Shown one piece after another: positions 8,842-17,593 of a stretch of DNA of 64,000 bases. The position numbers were made by a program, and so were the translations under genes. This DNA comes from a candidate division KSB1 bacterium (GTDB lineage Bacteria > Zhuqueibacterota > Zhuqueibacteria > JANLFK01 > Oleimicrobiaceae), in assembly GCA_034506335.1 (NCBI GenBank), contig JAPDPR010000004.1:46233-110232 (forward strand). Direction: 5' to 3'. Numbering within the stretch: the stretch's first letter is position 1; each line of letters opens with the position of its first letter. The notes under the pieces are model-generated. The model searched no databases and was not told the origin of the DNA. It saw only the letters and a program-made list of their open reading frames with translations.

Positions 8842-10433
8842 ACCTGGACTGGCGGCTGAAGAAGAAAGGTGTTGTTGCTCTTTCCGCTCTGCTCCTGGCG
8901 ATCGGAGCCTGGTATTTTCAAGGCAAAGCCGCAGGTTCCGGAGCCGCGCTTCCTGACCAGGTGCGGCGCTTCGCTGAGGTGCTCAACGCGGTGCGCCGTC
9001 ATTACGTGGAGGAGGTGGAGCCGGCGCGGCTGGTTGACGCCGCCATCCGTGGGATGCTCCGGGAGCTGGATCCGCACACGAGCTACTTGCCGGCCTCGTT
9101 GGCGGCAGACAGCGAGGAGCGCCAAAATGGCTACTATGAGGGCACTGGCATCGAATTCACCGTGCTCAACCAGATACCGGTGGTTGTGGCCGCTCAGGCG
9201 GGAAGCCCTGCGGACCGTGCCGGCATTCGCCCAGGGGATCGCATCCTGCGTATTGATGGCGAGTCTTTGCTTGGTCTGGACGCCAGTGAGGTACAAGCCC
9301 GGCTCAGAGGCACGCGGGGCAGCACCGTCTCGCTGGTTCTGAGGAGGGCTGGGGTTGCAGAGCCCATTCGCGTGCAGCTGCAACGGGAGCGCATCCCCTT
9401 AGTCAGCGTGGTCTGCGCGTTCATGGCAGACAAGCGCACGGGGTACGTGAGGTTGGGGAGGTTTTGGCGCGCGGCTGCGCGCGAGCTGGACCGCGCCCTG
9501 GGCGAGCTGCGGCAACAGGGGATGACCCAGCTGGTGCTGGACCTGCGCTCCAATCCAGGAGGCTACCTTGAGCAGGCATGCGAGGTCGCCGACCTTTTTA
9601 TTGCCGGAGGCAGGACCATCGTCTACACCCGTGGGCGGCTGCGTGCTCCTCGCGATCAGCTTTGCTCCTCCGACCCCACCCCTTATGCTGACGTGCCCCT
9701 GGTCGTGCTGGTGGACGGCGGTACCGCCAGCGCTGCCGAAGTGGTCGCGGGCGCGCTGCAGGATTGGGATAGAGCCCTGCTCGTGGGTGAGCGCACGTTT
9801 GGCAAGGCATCGGTCCAGGACGAGGTGCGCCTCAGCGACGGGGCGATATTGCAGATCACCGTGGCTCGGTACTACACCCCCAGCGGGAGGTTGATCCAGC
9901 GTTCTCCTAAGGATTACGGCCTGGACACAAGCAACTCCGAGGGGCACCACGAGCAGACTCAACTGACGCGCCCCGTGTTCCGTACCATGGGCGGACGCCC
10001 AGTGTACGGGGGTGGAGGCATCGTGCCGGACGTGGAGCTTGCCGCCCGCCCCATCTCTGCGTTCACCCTTCGTGCCATGAACCAGAACCTCTTCTTTGAA
10101 TATGGGGCCGAATATGCGGCGCGCCACCAGGCGCTGGCGCGGAGCTTCCAGGCGTTCAAAGAACGCTTTGTTGTGGACGAACAGATGCTGGCAGAGTTCC
10201 GACGGTTGGCGGCGCGCAGGAACATCCTCGTGGACGAAAGTGCAGCAAAGGCCGACCGGGAGCTGTGGCGGCAGACGATTAAGAGTGAGATTGCCCGACA
10301 TCTGTGGGGCAATGCGCGCTTCTACGAGATTCTCGTCGCGCAGGACGAACAGGTGCGGGCGGCCTTGGAGCGATTCGACCAGGCGCGTCATCTGCTTCTG
10401 GTGAGCGGAGGCGGAGCCCGAGCAAGGGATTGA
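8838..10433 (+). CDS. S41 C-terminal processing peptidase (CtpA-like)
   Basis: 531 residues. An N-terminal membrane anchor (about 11-27) precedes a helical segment, a PDZ domain (about 95-185, with AGSPADRAGIRPGDRI) and the S41 catalytic core. The nucleophile is Ser298 in GGTASAAE and the general base is Lys323 in FGKASVQ; their 25-residue spacing is typical of CtpA-type proteases. The C-terminal 150 residues extend beyond the core as a helical tail. It probably trims or degrades periplasmic proteins. GTG 8838 overlaps the GH57 stop by 4 nt; a much longer upstream frame would run through the GH57 gene and is rejected. Confidence 0.88.
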   Translation: MNLDWRLKKKGVVALSALLLAIGAWYFQGKAAGSGAALPDQVRRFAEVLNAVRRHYVEEVEPARLVDAAIRGMLRELDPHTSYLPASLAADSEERQNGYYEGTGIEFTVLNQIPVVVAAQAGSPADRAGIRPGDRILRIDGESLLGLDASEVQARLRGTRGSTVSLVLRRAGVAEPIRVQLQRERIPLVSVVCAFMADKRTGYVRLGRFWRAAARELDRALGELRQQGMTQLVLDLRSNPGGYLEQACEVADLFIAGGRTIVYTRGRLRAPRDQLCSSDPTPYADVPLVVLVDGGTASAAEVVAGALQDWDRALLVGERTFGKASVQDEVRLSDGAILQITVARYYTPSGRLIQRSPKDYGLDTSNSEGHHEQTQLTRPVFRTMGGRPVYGGGGIVPDVELAARPISAFTLRAMNQNLFFEYGAEYAARHQALARSFQAFKERFVVDEQMLAEFRRLAARRNILVDESAAKADRELWRQTIKSEIARHLWGNARFYEILVAQDEQVRAALERFDQARHLLLVSGGGARARD

Positions 10434-10537
10434 ACGCAGGGAGGCCGCATCCCACGCCCAAGGGTGCCTCGAAGGGCGCTATCGCTTTACCCCGCTCTCC
10501 GCGACTCGCCCGAATCGCCAATGGTGCGAAAAAACTG

Positions 10538-10566
10538 TTGACATTTACGCAAAAATTCGTTATACT
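10538..10566 (+). promoter_or_regulatory. Strong promoter of the TonB-energising operon
   Basis: TTGACA (10538-10543), 17 nt, TATACT (10561-10566): full -35 consensus, optimal spacing and a 5/6 -10 box. It lies about 60 nt upstream of the ExbB-like start, in a stretch clearly richer in A+T than its surroundings. Confidence 0.85.
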
Positions 10567-10627
10567 TAAGGGCGTCTGTAGGGCCGTCCGTTGCAGGCTT
10601 CTAACTTGTTGAAGAGGAGAAGGTAGT

Positions 10628-11242
10628 ATGGTCGAACTGTATCTTCGTGGCGGCGTGTTCATGTGGCCAATTCTGGCGCTGCTGATCTTGGGCCTGGCTA
10701 TCAGCTTGGAGCGACTGTGGACACTCTCACGGGCCTCAGTAAAGACGCGCAAGTTCCTCGCGCAAGTCCGCGAGGCTCTTCGTACCGGCGGCGTGAAGAG
10801 CGCACTGGAGCTCTGCGAGAAAACCCGCGGTCCAGTGGCTGCCATTTTCCATGCAGGGCTGTTGCGGGCAGACCGGGGTATCGACCAGGTGGAGAAGGCC
10901 ATTGTCAACGCTGGTTCTATCGAGATGGCATTCTTGGAACGAGGGTTGGTGTGGCTGGCTACGGTAGTGAGCGTGGCCCCGATGCTCGGATTCCTCGGCA
11001 CCGTGTGGGGCATGGTGATCGCATTTGACTCCATTGCCAAGGCAAACGACATCTCGCCCACCATCGTTGCTGACGGTATTTCCCAAGCGCTGCTCACCAC
11101 CGTGTTTGGGCTAATCGTGGCCATTATCATGCAGGCCGCCCATAACTTCTTCGTCTCCCGCATTGACCGCCTTGTCATCGACATGGAGGAAAGCTCGGTC
11201 GACTTTATTGACACATTGGTGGAGATGGAGAAGAGCAAGTAG
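10628..11242 (+). CDS. exbB: MotA/TolQ/ExbB proton-channel protein
   Basis: 204 residues with the ExbB/TolQ layout: a first membrane helix at about 8-27, a cytoplasmic helical region, then two helices at about 107-130 and 145-168. The family hallmark is seen as MLGFLGTVWGMVIAF and, later, GISQALLTTVFGLIVAI. With ExbD and TonB it forms the inner-membrane motor that powers TonB-dependent receptors. It is the first gene of an operon of four and has a strong ribosome site (GAGGAGAAGG, 10614-10623). TolQ cannot be excluded by sequence alone, but a TonB rather than TolA/TolB downstream favours ExbB. Confidence 0.88.
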   Translation: MVELYLRGGVFMWPILALLILGLAISLERLWTLSRASVKTRKFLAQVREALRTGGVKSALELCEKTRGPVAAIFHAGLLRADRGIDQVEKAIVNAGSIEMAFLERGLVWLATVVSVAPMLGFLGTVWGMVIAFDSIAKANDISPTIVADGISQALLTTVFGLIVAIIMQAAHNFFVSRIDRLVIDMEESSVDFIDTLVEMEKSK

Positions 11243-11262
11243 GGCGGAGAGAGGAAACCCCC

Positions 11263-11664
11263 ATGTTTGTGGAACGCAAGAAAGAGCGCAAGCTCGAGAT
11301 CCCACAGGCCTCTTTGCCCGACATCGTGTTCTTGTTGCTGACGTTTTTCCTGCTGACAACCACGATTGACGTGGACAAGGGCATCGGTCTGGCACTCCCG
11401 CCGAAGGGCGAGACCAAGGAAGTGCGAAAGGAGAACATCGCCAATCTCCTGATCAACGCCAGCGGGCAGGTCATGTTGGACAAGCAGCCGATCGAGATCA
11501 GAATGATCCGCGAGGCGATCAAGATGCGGTTGGCTGAGCGGCCACAGCTGATTGTATCGGTCAAGACCGATCGTCGTACCCCGTACGAGGTCTTTATTGC
11601 CGTCCTGGACCAGGTGAAGCAAGCTAAAGCGCCGCGCATCTCCATCGCCGAACCTGAATCGTAA
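11263..11664 (+). CDS. exbD: ExbD/TolR biopolymer transport protein (first copy)
   Basis: 133 residues. A charged cytoplasmic N-terminus is followed by one membrane helix carrying the channel aspartate in ASLPDIVFLLLTFFLL, then a periplasmic domain of about 85 residues. It starts 20 nt after exbB and is 46 nt from a second ExbD copy. FCB bacteria often carry paired ExbD proteins that may form mixed dimers around the ExbB pentamer; that pairing is an inference here. Confidence 0.9.
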   Translation: MFVERKKERKLEIPQASLPDIVFLLLTFFLLTTTIDVDKGIGLALPPKGETKEVRKENIANLLINASGQVMLDKQPIEIRMIREAIKMRLAERPQLIVSVKTDRRTPYEVFIAVLDQVKQAKAPRISIAEPES

Positions 11665-11710
11665 GGCGAGCGTCAACGGGAACGATCCGCAGGGTGAAGG
11701 AGTTAAAGAA

Positions 11711-12127
11711 GTGAAATTCCAGAAGAAAGAGAAGGCCTCTGCCGCGATACCCACGGCCTCGCTGCCCGATATCATCTTCATGTTGCTGATGTTCTTCCTG
11801 GTAGCGACGGTCTTCAAGGAGTATCGTGGATTGCCGGTGGTGCTTCCGAAGGCGAAGCAGATCGAGAAGCTCCCTGGCAAGCGCGACGTGGCCTACGTAT
11901 GGGTTGATCGGCTTCAGCGCATCTCCATTGACGACAAGCTGGTGGATGTACGTGAGATCTCCGGCATCATGTACAAGAAGCGCACTGACCCTCTCCATCC
12001 GCTAAAGGTCGTCTCGTTGCGCGTGGACAAGGATGCGGAGATGGGTGTGGTCATCGACATCCAAGAGGAGCTGCGCAAGGCCGACGCCCTCAATGTTAAC
12101 TATTCGGCAAAACCTGCCGGAGAGTGA
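11711..12127 (+). CDS. exbD: ExbD/TolR biopolymer transport protein (second copy)
   Basis: 138 residues, homologous to the preceding gene. The membrane helix carries the same aspartate in ASLPDIIFMLLMFFLVATVF, and the periplasmic domain has its own sequence (VLPKAKQIEKLPGKRD). GTG start 11711 has AGGAG about 8 nt upstream. Its position between ExbD-1 and TonB makes it part of the same energising complex. The two copies differ throughout the periplasmic domain, so they are not a recent duplication. Confidence 0.9.
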   Translation: MKFQKKEKASAAIPTASLPDIIFMLLMFFLVATVFKEYRGLPVVLPKAKQIEKLPGKRDVAYVWVDRLQRISIDDKLVDVREISGIMYKKRTDPLHPLKVVSLRVDKDAEMGVVIDIQEELRKADALNVNYSAKPAGE

Positions 12128-12139
12128 GGTGATGGAGCC

Positions 12140-12787
12140 ATGCTGAGGAGGAAAGATCCGAAGGCGGACCTCAAGCTGCAGTACCGGAAAGTCTTTCAGC
12201 TTTCCATGGTGCTGGCGTTGGTCCTCCTGATCGGGATGTTCCAGGCCTCCAAGCGGTACGAGATTCGCACCCAGAGGGTGGAGAGCATCGACTTTAAGAT
12301 GCAGGTCGATGAGATTCCGCCCACTGAGCAGATGGACCGGCCGCCGGCGCCGAGTCGCCCGGCTGTGCCCATCGAGAGCGAGAGCGAGGACATCCCTGAG
12401 GATGAGACCATCTCCACCACGGAAATGGACTTTTCGGAGTTGCCGCCCCCACCTCCGCCCCCAGAGCAAGTGGACGAGTCGGCCCAGATTTTTGTGGCCT
12501 GGGACGAACCTCCCGAACCAATTGGTGGGTTTGAGGCCATCCAAAGAGCGCTGAAGTACCCCGAGATCGCACGCAAGGCCGGCGTGGAAGGGAGGGTCTA
12601 CGTGATCGCCGTGATTAGCGACAAGGGCGAGGTGATTAAGGCGTGGGCCCAGAACTCTTTGGGCAACAATGGGTGCGATGAGGCGGCAATCGCAGCGGTC
12701 AAGGCAGTGAAGTGGAAACCGGCCAAGCAGCGCGACAAACCGGTGACGGTCCAGATCGGCATTCCTGTGATCTTCAAGCTGAAGTAG
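12140..12787 (+). CDS. tonB: TonB-family energy transducer
   Basis: 215 residues. A short basic N-terminus and a single membrane anchor (about 20-37) lead to a proline/acid-rich periplasmic spacer with seven consecutive prolines near residue 107. The C-terminal TonB domain (about 125-215) has YPEIARKAGVEGRVYV and a final VTVQIGIPVIFKLK strand. It couples the ExbB/ExbD motor to outer-membrane receptors. The spacer is short compared with E. coli TonB, perhaps reflecting a narrower periplasm or a different partner. It closes the operon before a clear terminator. Confidence 0.92.
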   Translation: MLRRKDPKADLKLQYRKVFQLSMVLALVLLIGMFQASKRYEIRTQRVESIDFKMQVDEIPPTEQMDRPPAPSRPAVPIESESEDIPEDETISTTEMDFSELPPPPPPPEQVDESAQIFVAWDEPPEPIGGFEAIQRALKYPEIARKAGVEGRVYVIAVISDKGEVIKAWAQNSLGNNGCDEAAIAAVKAVKWKPAKQRDKPVTVQIGIPVIFKLK

Positions 12788-12813
12788 CCTGAACGGAAAA
12801 CGGCGTAGGGTAT

Positions 12814-12845
12814 GAAGGCGGTGTTGGGGCACCGCCTTCTTCTTT
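12814..12845 (+). terminator. Intrinsic terminator of the exbB-exbD-exbD-tonB operon
   Basis: A perfect 10-bp stem, GAAGGCGGTG (12814-12823) with CACCGCCTTC (12830-12839) around a 6-nt loop, followed by TTCTTT. It lies 27 nt after the tonB stop. It also shows that an upstream ATG at 12812 is not the start of the next gene. Confidence 0.92.
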
Positions 12846-12880
12846 GGCAGGCGAGGCGATACCAAGGAGGGCGGAGCCAA

Positions 12881-13471
12881 GTGAGTGTGGCGCGGCGGTC
12901 GGGGAGACCTGAGCGAGGGGAAACACCAGGGCCTCCTCCCAAACGATTCTCGCGGGCTCGCACGGCGTTTGTCCTTTGCGGGGTAGCGGTCCTCGTCACC
13001 ACCATCGCCTGCTTGAACCCGTTTGCTCCTGTTCTGCACCAGGACCCGGGGGATGAGTTGATTATCACGGAGCAGAAGACGCCTGAAGAAGTGCTGCAAA
13101 ACTTCCGTTATGCCTACACCTTCAAGGACTCGCTCCTCTACGCCAACCTCCTTGACAGCTCCTTTGTCTTCGTATTCTTCGACCCCAACCAGGGGACCTC
13201 GGGGCTCTTTATGTCGTGGGGCAGGGACGTCGACCTAAAGGCCACCGGACGGATGTTCCGGAGCTTTGACGTGATCGACCTCACCTGGAACAGCACCATC
13301 TACGCCTTTGAGGAGGAGAACACTGCCGAGCTCTCCAAGAGCTTTTCCATCAACTTCAGCGGCGCCTTTGCCGAGTATCGGCTTTCCGGGAGCGCCATCT
13401 TTTCGTTCCGCCGGTGCCCGCATGACGGCAAGTGGCGCATCACCAGGTGGAAGGACGAGTCAGAGTACTGA
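12881..13471 (+). CDS. Putative lipoprotein, unknown function
   Basis: About 196 residues from GTG 12881 (GTG 12887 is equally possible). AAGGAGG at 12864-12870 supports this start. A basic N-terminus is followed by a hydrophobic segment ending VTTIACLNPF, a plausible lipobox. The mature part (about 150 residues) has TPEEVLQNFRYAYTFKDSLLYANLLDSSFVFVF, shown here only for its first residues, and ends GKWRITRWKDESEY. The helix followed by a curved sheet suggests an NTF2/SnoaL-like cone fold, common in small lipoproteins. It lies between the tonB terminator and dsbD, 30 nt from the latter. Confidence 0.7.
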   Translation: MSVARRSGRPERGETPGPPPKRFSRARTAFVLCGVAVLVTTIACLNPFAPVLHQDPGDELIITEQKTPEEVLQNFRYAYTFKDSLLYANLLDSSFVFVFFDPNQGTSGLFMSWGRDVDLKATGRMFRSFDVIDLTWNSTIYAFEEENTAELSKSFSINFSGAFAEYRLSGSAIFSFRRCPHDGKWRITRWKDESEY

Positions 13472-13501
13472 ACACAGTATGGAGGGAAGAAGCAAGGGCC
13501 G

Positions 13502-15313
13502 ATGATGAGCGGAATCAAGCAATGCCTAGTTCTGTTGGCCGCGGTTGCAGGTGTTTCTACGGCCAATGCCCAGCAGCTCGCGGGGCCGGTGGTGACGGTA
13601 CGCACTGAGGTCGCCAGCGACTCGCTCCGCCCCGGAGAGGAGACTGCGCTCCGCATTCTGCTGGTGGTTGCGCCTGGCTACCACATCAATTCGCATAGTC
13701 CCTTGGACCCGAACCTGATCCCGACTAACGTGACTGTTCAGGCGCCTCCGGGTCTAACGGTTGGTTCGCTGCGGTTTCCGCCTGGACAGCAACGGAAGTT
13801 TGCTTTTTCCTCTGAGCCTCTTTCCGTGTATGAGGACACGGTGGAGGTGACGGCCACCCTGGCGGTCCGGGAGCAGGTTTCACCCGGGCCCAGGTGGCTG
13901 GAGGGGAAGGTGAGCTTCCAGGCGTGTAATGACCAGGCGTGCTTTCCGCCCGACGAGAGGGTGTTTCGCCTGTCACTGACGGTTTTGCCCGGAGGCGAGT
14001 CGGTGAGGTCCCCTGCTGACCAGGGGAAAGCGATCGAGCAGTCGGCAGCCCTGGGTCTGACGGCGGACGAAGTGCGGGCGCAGCGCCTGCTATCGCGGGG
14101 ACTGCCGTATGCTGTCGTCGCATTCTTCGTGCTTGGGCTGGCGCTGAACCTCACGCCCTGCGTCTATCCGGTGTTGCCCATCACCGTCAGCTATTTTGCC
14201 AGCAGGAAGGAGGTCAGCCGCAGTGGGGCGTTTGCCGCCGCCCTGGTGTATGTAGTGGGCATTGCCATCGTCTTCTCTGCCCTGGGGCTGGCCTCAGGTT
14301 TGGCGGGGCGCCAGTGGGGGTTCATGTTCCAGAGCCCCTGGTTCGTGCTGGTCATTGCCTTGGTGATCCTGTCCATGGCGGCAAGCATGTTCGGTGCGTT
14401 CGAGATCACCGTGCCCAGCTGGCTTCTGACCCGGGTGGGACAAGCTCGTGAGGGGTTGTTCGGGGGATTTATCATGGGCCTCACTGTGGGGTTTGTGATT
14501 GCACCTTGTGCCGCTGGGATCATCATTGGCCTGGTGGGTTTGGTGGCAAAGCTGGGCATGGTCGGCAGAGGTGCCCTGCTGTTCTTCGCTATGGGGCTTG
14601 GGCTGGGCCTCCCGTACCTGGTATTGGCCACGTTCTCCCAACTTCTGGCTCGCCTCCCCAAGTCAGGGATGTGGATGCTCTGGGTGAGAAAGCTCTTTGG
14701 GGTGCTGCTCATTGGCGTAGCAATCTACTTCCTCCTGCCCCAGGCGCAGCGCGCAGCGGACATGCTGGCCTTCTTCCTCGGCCTCTTGGCCATATTCGGC
14801 GGACTGCTGTTGGGTTTTCTTGACCATCATCCGGGGTACACGCGAGCGTTCAAGGTCGGAAGAGCGATTTTTGGTGCAATCGCTATTCTCCTTGGGGGCC
14901 TTTTATTCGCCGGCTCACTGCGGACCACCGGCGAGGAGGGTATCGACTGGGTGGCATACGAAGGGCAACCGCTGGAGGTGCTCACCTCGGCAGGGAAGCC
15001 TGTTTTTGTGGAGTTCTATGCCGACTGGTGCGCTCCATGCAAACAGATGGAGCGGACCACTTTCCGCGATGCCCGGCTCATCGCGCGCAGCAAGGACTTT
15101 GTCATGCTTCGTGTAGACTGCACGGCGCCTGATGAGCAGGTGCGCCAGTTCATGCGGGAGTACCAGGTAACCGGGCTGCCTACGTTGGTGTTCCTCGGCG
15201 CCGACGGGCGGGAGCGCACTGAATTGCGAGAGGTGGGTGCATTAAGCGCCGAAGAGCTCATTGCCAGGCTGGACGCCCTGGTGGCAGGCCCTCCGGGGGC
15301 GCCGACGCAGTGA
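13502..15313 (+). CDS. dsbD: Thiol:disulfide interchange protein DsbD
   Basis: 603 residues with all three DsbD parts. Signal peptide to about residue 23 (ANAQQ). A periplasmic N-terminal domain has the redox pair Cys142/Cys147 in FQACNDQACFPP. The membrane core of eight helices (about 195-470) carries the first channel cysteine in LTPCVYPVLPIT and the second in IAPCAAGIIIG. A C-terminal thioredoxin domain has Cys510/Cys513 in WCAPCKQ. It passes electrons from cytoplasmic thioredoxin to periplasmic proteins for disulfide isomerisation or cytochrome c maturation. ATG 13502 or 13505 starts it. The gene converges with the next one, leaving 3 nt between their ends. Confidence 0.95.
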   Translation: MMSGIKQCLVLLAAVAGVSTANAQQLAGPVVTVRTEVASDSLRPGEETALRILLVVAPGYHINSHSPLDPNLIPTNVTVQAPPGLTVGSLRFPPGQQRKFAFSSEPLSVYEDTVEVTATLAVREQVSPGPRWLEGKVSFQACNDQACFPPDERVFRLSLTVLPGGESVRSPADQGKAIEQSAALGLTADEVRAQRLLSRGLPYAVVAFFVLGLALNLTPCVYPVLPITVSYFASRKEVSRSGAFAAALVYVVGIAIVFSALGLASGLAGRQWGFMFQSPWFVLVIALVILSMAASMFGAFEITVPSWLLTRVGQAREGLFGGFIMGLTVGFVIAPCAAGIIIGLVGLVAKLGMVGRGALLFFAMGLGLGLPYLVLATFSQLLARLPKSGMWMLWVRKLFGVLLIGVAIYFLLPQAQRAADMLAFFLGLLAIFGGLLLGFLDHHPGYTRAFKVGRAIFGAIAILLGGLLFAGSLRTTGEEGIDWVAYEGQPLEVLTSAGKPVFVEFYADWCAPCKQMERTTFRDARLIARSKDFVMLRVDCTAPDEQVRQFMREYQVTGLPTLVFLGADGRERTELREVGALSAEELIARLDALVAGPPGAPTQ

Positions 15314-15316
15314 CGT

Positions 15317-15664
15317 TCAGTGCTTCTCTTCGTACTTGAGGTACAGCGGTATCTCCCTGCCTTCCTTGATAAGGCTGTAGTTGGAGCGGTAGAACTTGAA
15401 GAGTTGCTCATTTTCCACGCGATAGGCGAACTGCAGGCCCTTGGTGAACTGGCTCGGTGGGACGAGCTGGTAGCCCTGCGCGAGGAGGAGCGGCTCGGGA
15501 ATGAATTCGTAGCCGCGGGCGAAGTACCGTTCCATCGCGGTCACGTTCACCTCGAGGTCCGGGCGCGGGCCCTTGAGCCCATAGCCTGCGTGCAAAAGGG
15601 AGCGGAGCTGCTCCTGACTGGTGATGGGGGTAAGGTCGGGTGTAGCGGTATCTTTGCCTGACAT
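15317..15664 (-). CDS. Conserved-looking hypothetical protein, 115 residues
   Basis: A small soluble protein with no signal peptide or membrane helix. It has an LRSLLHAGYGLKGPRPDLEVN segment, then ERYFARGYEFIPEPLLLAQGY and a basic/aromatic tail. No known motif is recognised. It looks real: a strong AGGAGG site lies just before the ATG, codon use matches the neighbours, and a TTGATT-17-TAAATT promoter sits 60-90 nt upstream. It is transcribed towards dsbD and away from the integrase relic. Confidence 0.65.
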   Translation of the reverse strand: MSGKDTATPDLTPITSQEQLRSLLHAGYGLKGPRPDLEVNVTAMERYFARGYEFIPEPLLLAQGYQLVPPSQFTKGLQFAYRVENEQLFKFYRSNYSLIKEGREIPLYLKYEEKH

Positions 15665-15724
15665 GCAGAGCCTCCTCTGCTGGTCAATGTTTGCTTTGCC
15701 TGGTTCGCCGTCTCTCGTATGGCA

Positions 15725-15753
15725 AATTTAGGCGAGCGCCGCGTGAAAATCAA
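15725..15753 (-). promoter_or_regulatory. Candidate promoter of the 115-residue gene
   Basis: On the minus strand: TTGATT (15753-15748), 17 nt, TAAATT (15730-15725), continuing as TG, so the -10 reads TAAATTTG. This fits the TAnnTTTG form exactly. Confidence 0.6.
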
Positions 15754-15813
15754 GGCGAAAGGTTGCCTTAGCCGCAGTGCCAGCAACCGTTGCAGGGATC
15801 GTTAACTTTTCTC

Positions 15814-15842
15814 TTGACAAGCCGCCTTCCTTTTGTTACATT
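15814..15842 (+). promoter_or_regulatory. Candidate promoter of the recombinase relic
   Basis: TTGACA (15814-15819), 17 nt, TACATT (15837-15842), continuing TG, so the -10 is TACATTTG. It lies about 45 nt upstream of the surviving integrase N-terminus and back-to-back with the promoter at 15725-15753. Confidence 0.6.
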
Positions 15843-15885
15843 TGTCCTGCAGTAGGAACCCACTAACTGTGCCAGGGGAAAGGGT

Positions 15886-16408
15886 TTGGGATTCTTTCAC
15901 GCATACCCGCCGAGACTGCTTGACCAGGTGCGCCTGGCCCTCCGCGCTGCGCACTACAGCCGAGGTACCGGGCAAGTGTATGCATACCGGACTAGCCGCT
16001 TCATCGTCTTCCATTACAAGCGCCACCCGGCGGATATGGGGGAGAACGAAATCGCCGCGTCTCTCAACCACCTGGCAATAAAGGGAAATGCATCCCCCCA
16101 GGCACCACTAGGGCGAATGGATGCTCCAGAAGGTGGCCCGACAGGCAAGGGACAAGGCAGGAGTTCGCATCCATGGCAGTGGCTACAGTCTCAGGCATTC
16201 CTTTGCGACCCATCTTTTGGACGACGGCTACGGCATTCGTACCATCCAGGAGCTGTTAGGGCACGCAGACGTGAGCACAACTATGATCTACACGCACGTT
16301 TTGAATAAGGGCAGGTTGGGGATAAGAAGCCCTGCGGGGCCACTGGAGGCCTGCTGTCTACGCGAGAGTTGCGGAAGCTTCGTTTCGGTCGAAAAAGATG
16401 GCAGATGA
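15886..16408 (+). pseudogene. Remnant of an integron-type tyrosine recombinase (IntI-like)
   Basis: Two pieces of one recombinase lie in different frames. The N-terminal piece (about 15886-16095) encodes LLDQVRLALRAAHYSRGTGQ, then RFIVFHYKRHPADMGENEI and NHLAIKGN, the SAM-like arm-binding domain of integron integrases. The C-terminal piece (about 16121-16330) encodes [37 protein letters not shown] and LGIRSP, with the Arg, His and nucleophile Tyr of the catalytic site. Roughly 170 middle residues, including the first catalytic Arg, are missing. A TAG at 16109-16111 precedes the second piece, and the usual His before LRH is Tyr. It is therefore dead by deletion and frameshift. Confidence 0.85.
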
Positions 16409-16567
16409 CGTTGCGTATACGGCTGGAAAGTCTCTTGTTAGCCAAGCACGCGACGCCGCATTCTGCGACATAGTGCGTCGCATACCTCTGCAACACGGCC
16501 GGGCATGATATTATGTTAGATGGGTAAAATCTCAGGATCGTACCAAGTTTATGAGGAGAATATGTGA

Positions 16568-17254
16568 ATGAGCAGTAGAATATCGCAAGTCTTCACACTA
16601 GTTCTGATAGCAATTCTTTCTACCTCCTCCCAAGTATATGGCCAAAAAGGCTATGCTAAAACGGGTATCTATCTTGGCGGAGCTGTTAGCTACCATTCAA
16701 TAGAGGGTAGTTTTGATGGACAAAGTTATCTTCAAGCTCTCGCGGACTTAATATTATTCCCCAGGATGTCGAGTGGCTTGGGTTGGTGCGTAATATTAGG
16801 TGGAAGGCTAGTACTAGGGGCAGTTGAAGCAAGGTATATTGAATCAAGACATGACTTCATTTTCCTTGATATGAGCGGAAAAGCGGACCACTCAATCTTT
16901 GTATTGAATTTCAAGTTTCATTTTGACAATCACGAGCGAATGTAACCTTATATTTGCCTCGGCTTTCTGTTCGACTCACTAACTGGAAAAAATGCTTCTA
17001 TAACGATGTGGGGTGCTCCTGGGGATGCCAAATTTTTTGGCGGTGGGTCTAGTATTGGATTTGGCATTTCTCTTTACATAACTCCAAGCATGAGTCTATT
17101 TGGCGACGCAGGTTATCGACTTATTGGATACAATGGTCCAAATAGTATAGAAGGTGCAAGTGGTGTAAGATACACATACGAAGGCGAAGACAGGATTACG
17201 GGCGACGGTCTATTTTTGAACGTTGGTATAACGATCACTTTAGTTCAACTATGA
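16568..17254 (+). pseudogene. Outer-membrane beta-barrel gene split by an in-frame TAA
   Basis: A signal peptide (ending SQVYGQ) and short beta-strands run to residue 125, where TAA occurs at 16943-16945. The same frame continues without another stop to 17254 (PYICLGFLFDS, then FGGGSSIGFGISLYITPSMS and a final LFLNVGITITLVQL strand). Read through, the 228-codon product looks like a small OmpA/OmpW-type barrel of normal length. The gene is far more A+T-rich than its surroundings and uses rare-looking codons, consistent with recent transfer. The TAA may be a real nonsense mutation or an assembly error. No ribosome site strong enough for a separate second product is seen. Confidence 0.7.
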
Positions 17255-17593
17255 CATAAATAGAATGGCAATTAACATGCTTGTTTATGACGCCTATTCT
17301 CTTGCGCGAGATAATATTGAGTTCGTTCCAACTGTTTGATTTGGCTTACTTCATTTTGTGCAATGCGCGGAAGGACTAAGTCGTAGTACACATTCTCTCT
17401 ATGAGAGAATGGTGACATCCTTATACTAGCTTAATATGGTAACTAACGATGTACGCAGCCGATGCCGCCAATAACTGGATCCTAGATATTTTGGTCGTGG
17501 AGAGAGGTCCTCCTTATTCCAAAGGTTTAGCAGTTAGGTAGCCACACGGTTGATGCACGTTTTAGGTAACCATGGCCAGAGGAGGATGCGGGC
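17255..17593 (+). other. A+T-rich intergenic stretch of the island, no gene seen
   Basis: 339 nt with no supported ORF. It holds a perfect 9-bp hairpin, CATTCTCTC (17391-17399) and GAGAGAATG (17403-17411) around TAT, and a single GTTAGGT (17533-17539) that fits the integron core-site consensus, but without a matching RYYYAAC partner. The ribosome site of the next gene (AGAGGAGG, 17579-17586) closes the stretch. Confidence 0.5.

Noticed and set aside
10279-11880. 533-codon open frame on the minus strand
   Set aside because: It is antisense to exbB and exbD; those genes have perfect family motifs and a strong promoter.
12812-12880. Upstream ATG extension of the lipoprotein gene
   Set aside because: The extension is the tonB terminator hairpin; GTG 12881 with AAGGAGG upstream is a better start.
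15317-15664. The 115-residue gene as an integron cassette
   Set aside because: It points away from the integrase relic as a cassette would, but its 3' end abuts dsbD by 3 nt, leaving no room for an attC site.
17533-17539. GTTAGGT as an integron core site
   Set aside because: It matches GTTRRRY, but no RYYYAAC partner or paired arms were found at the right distance.
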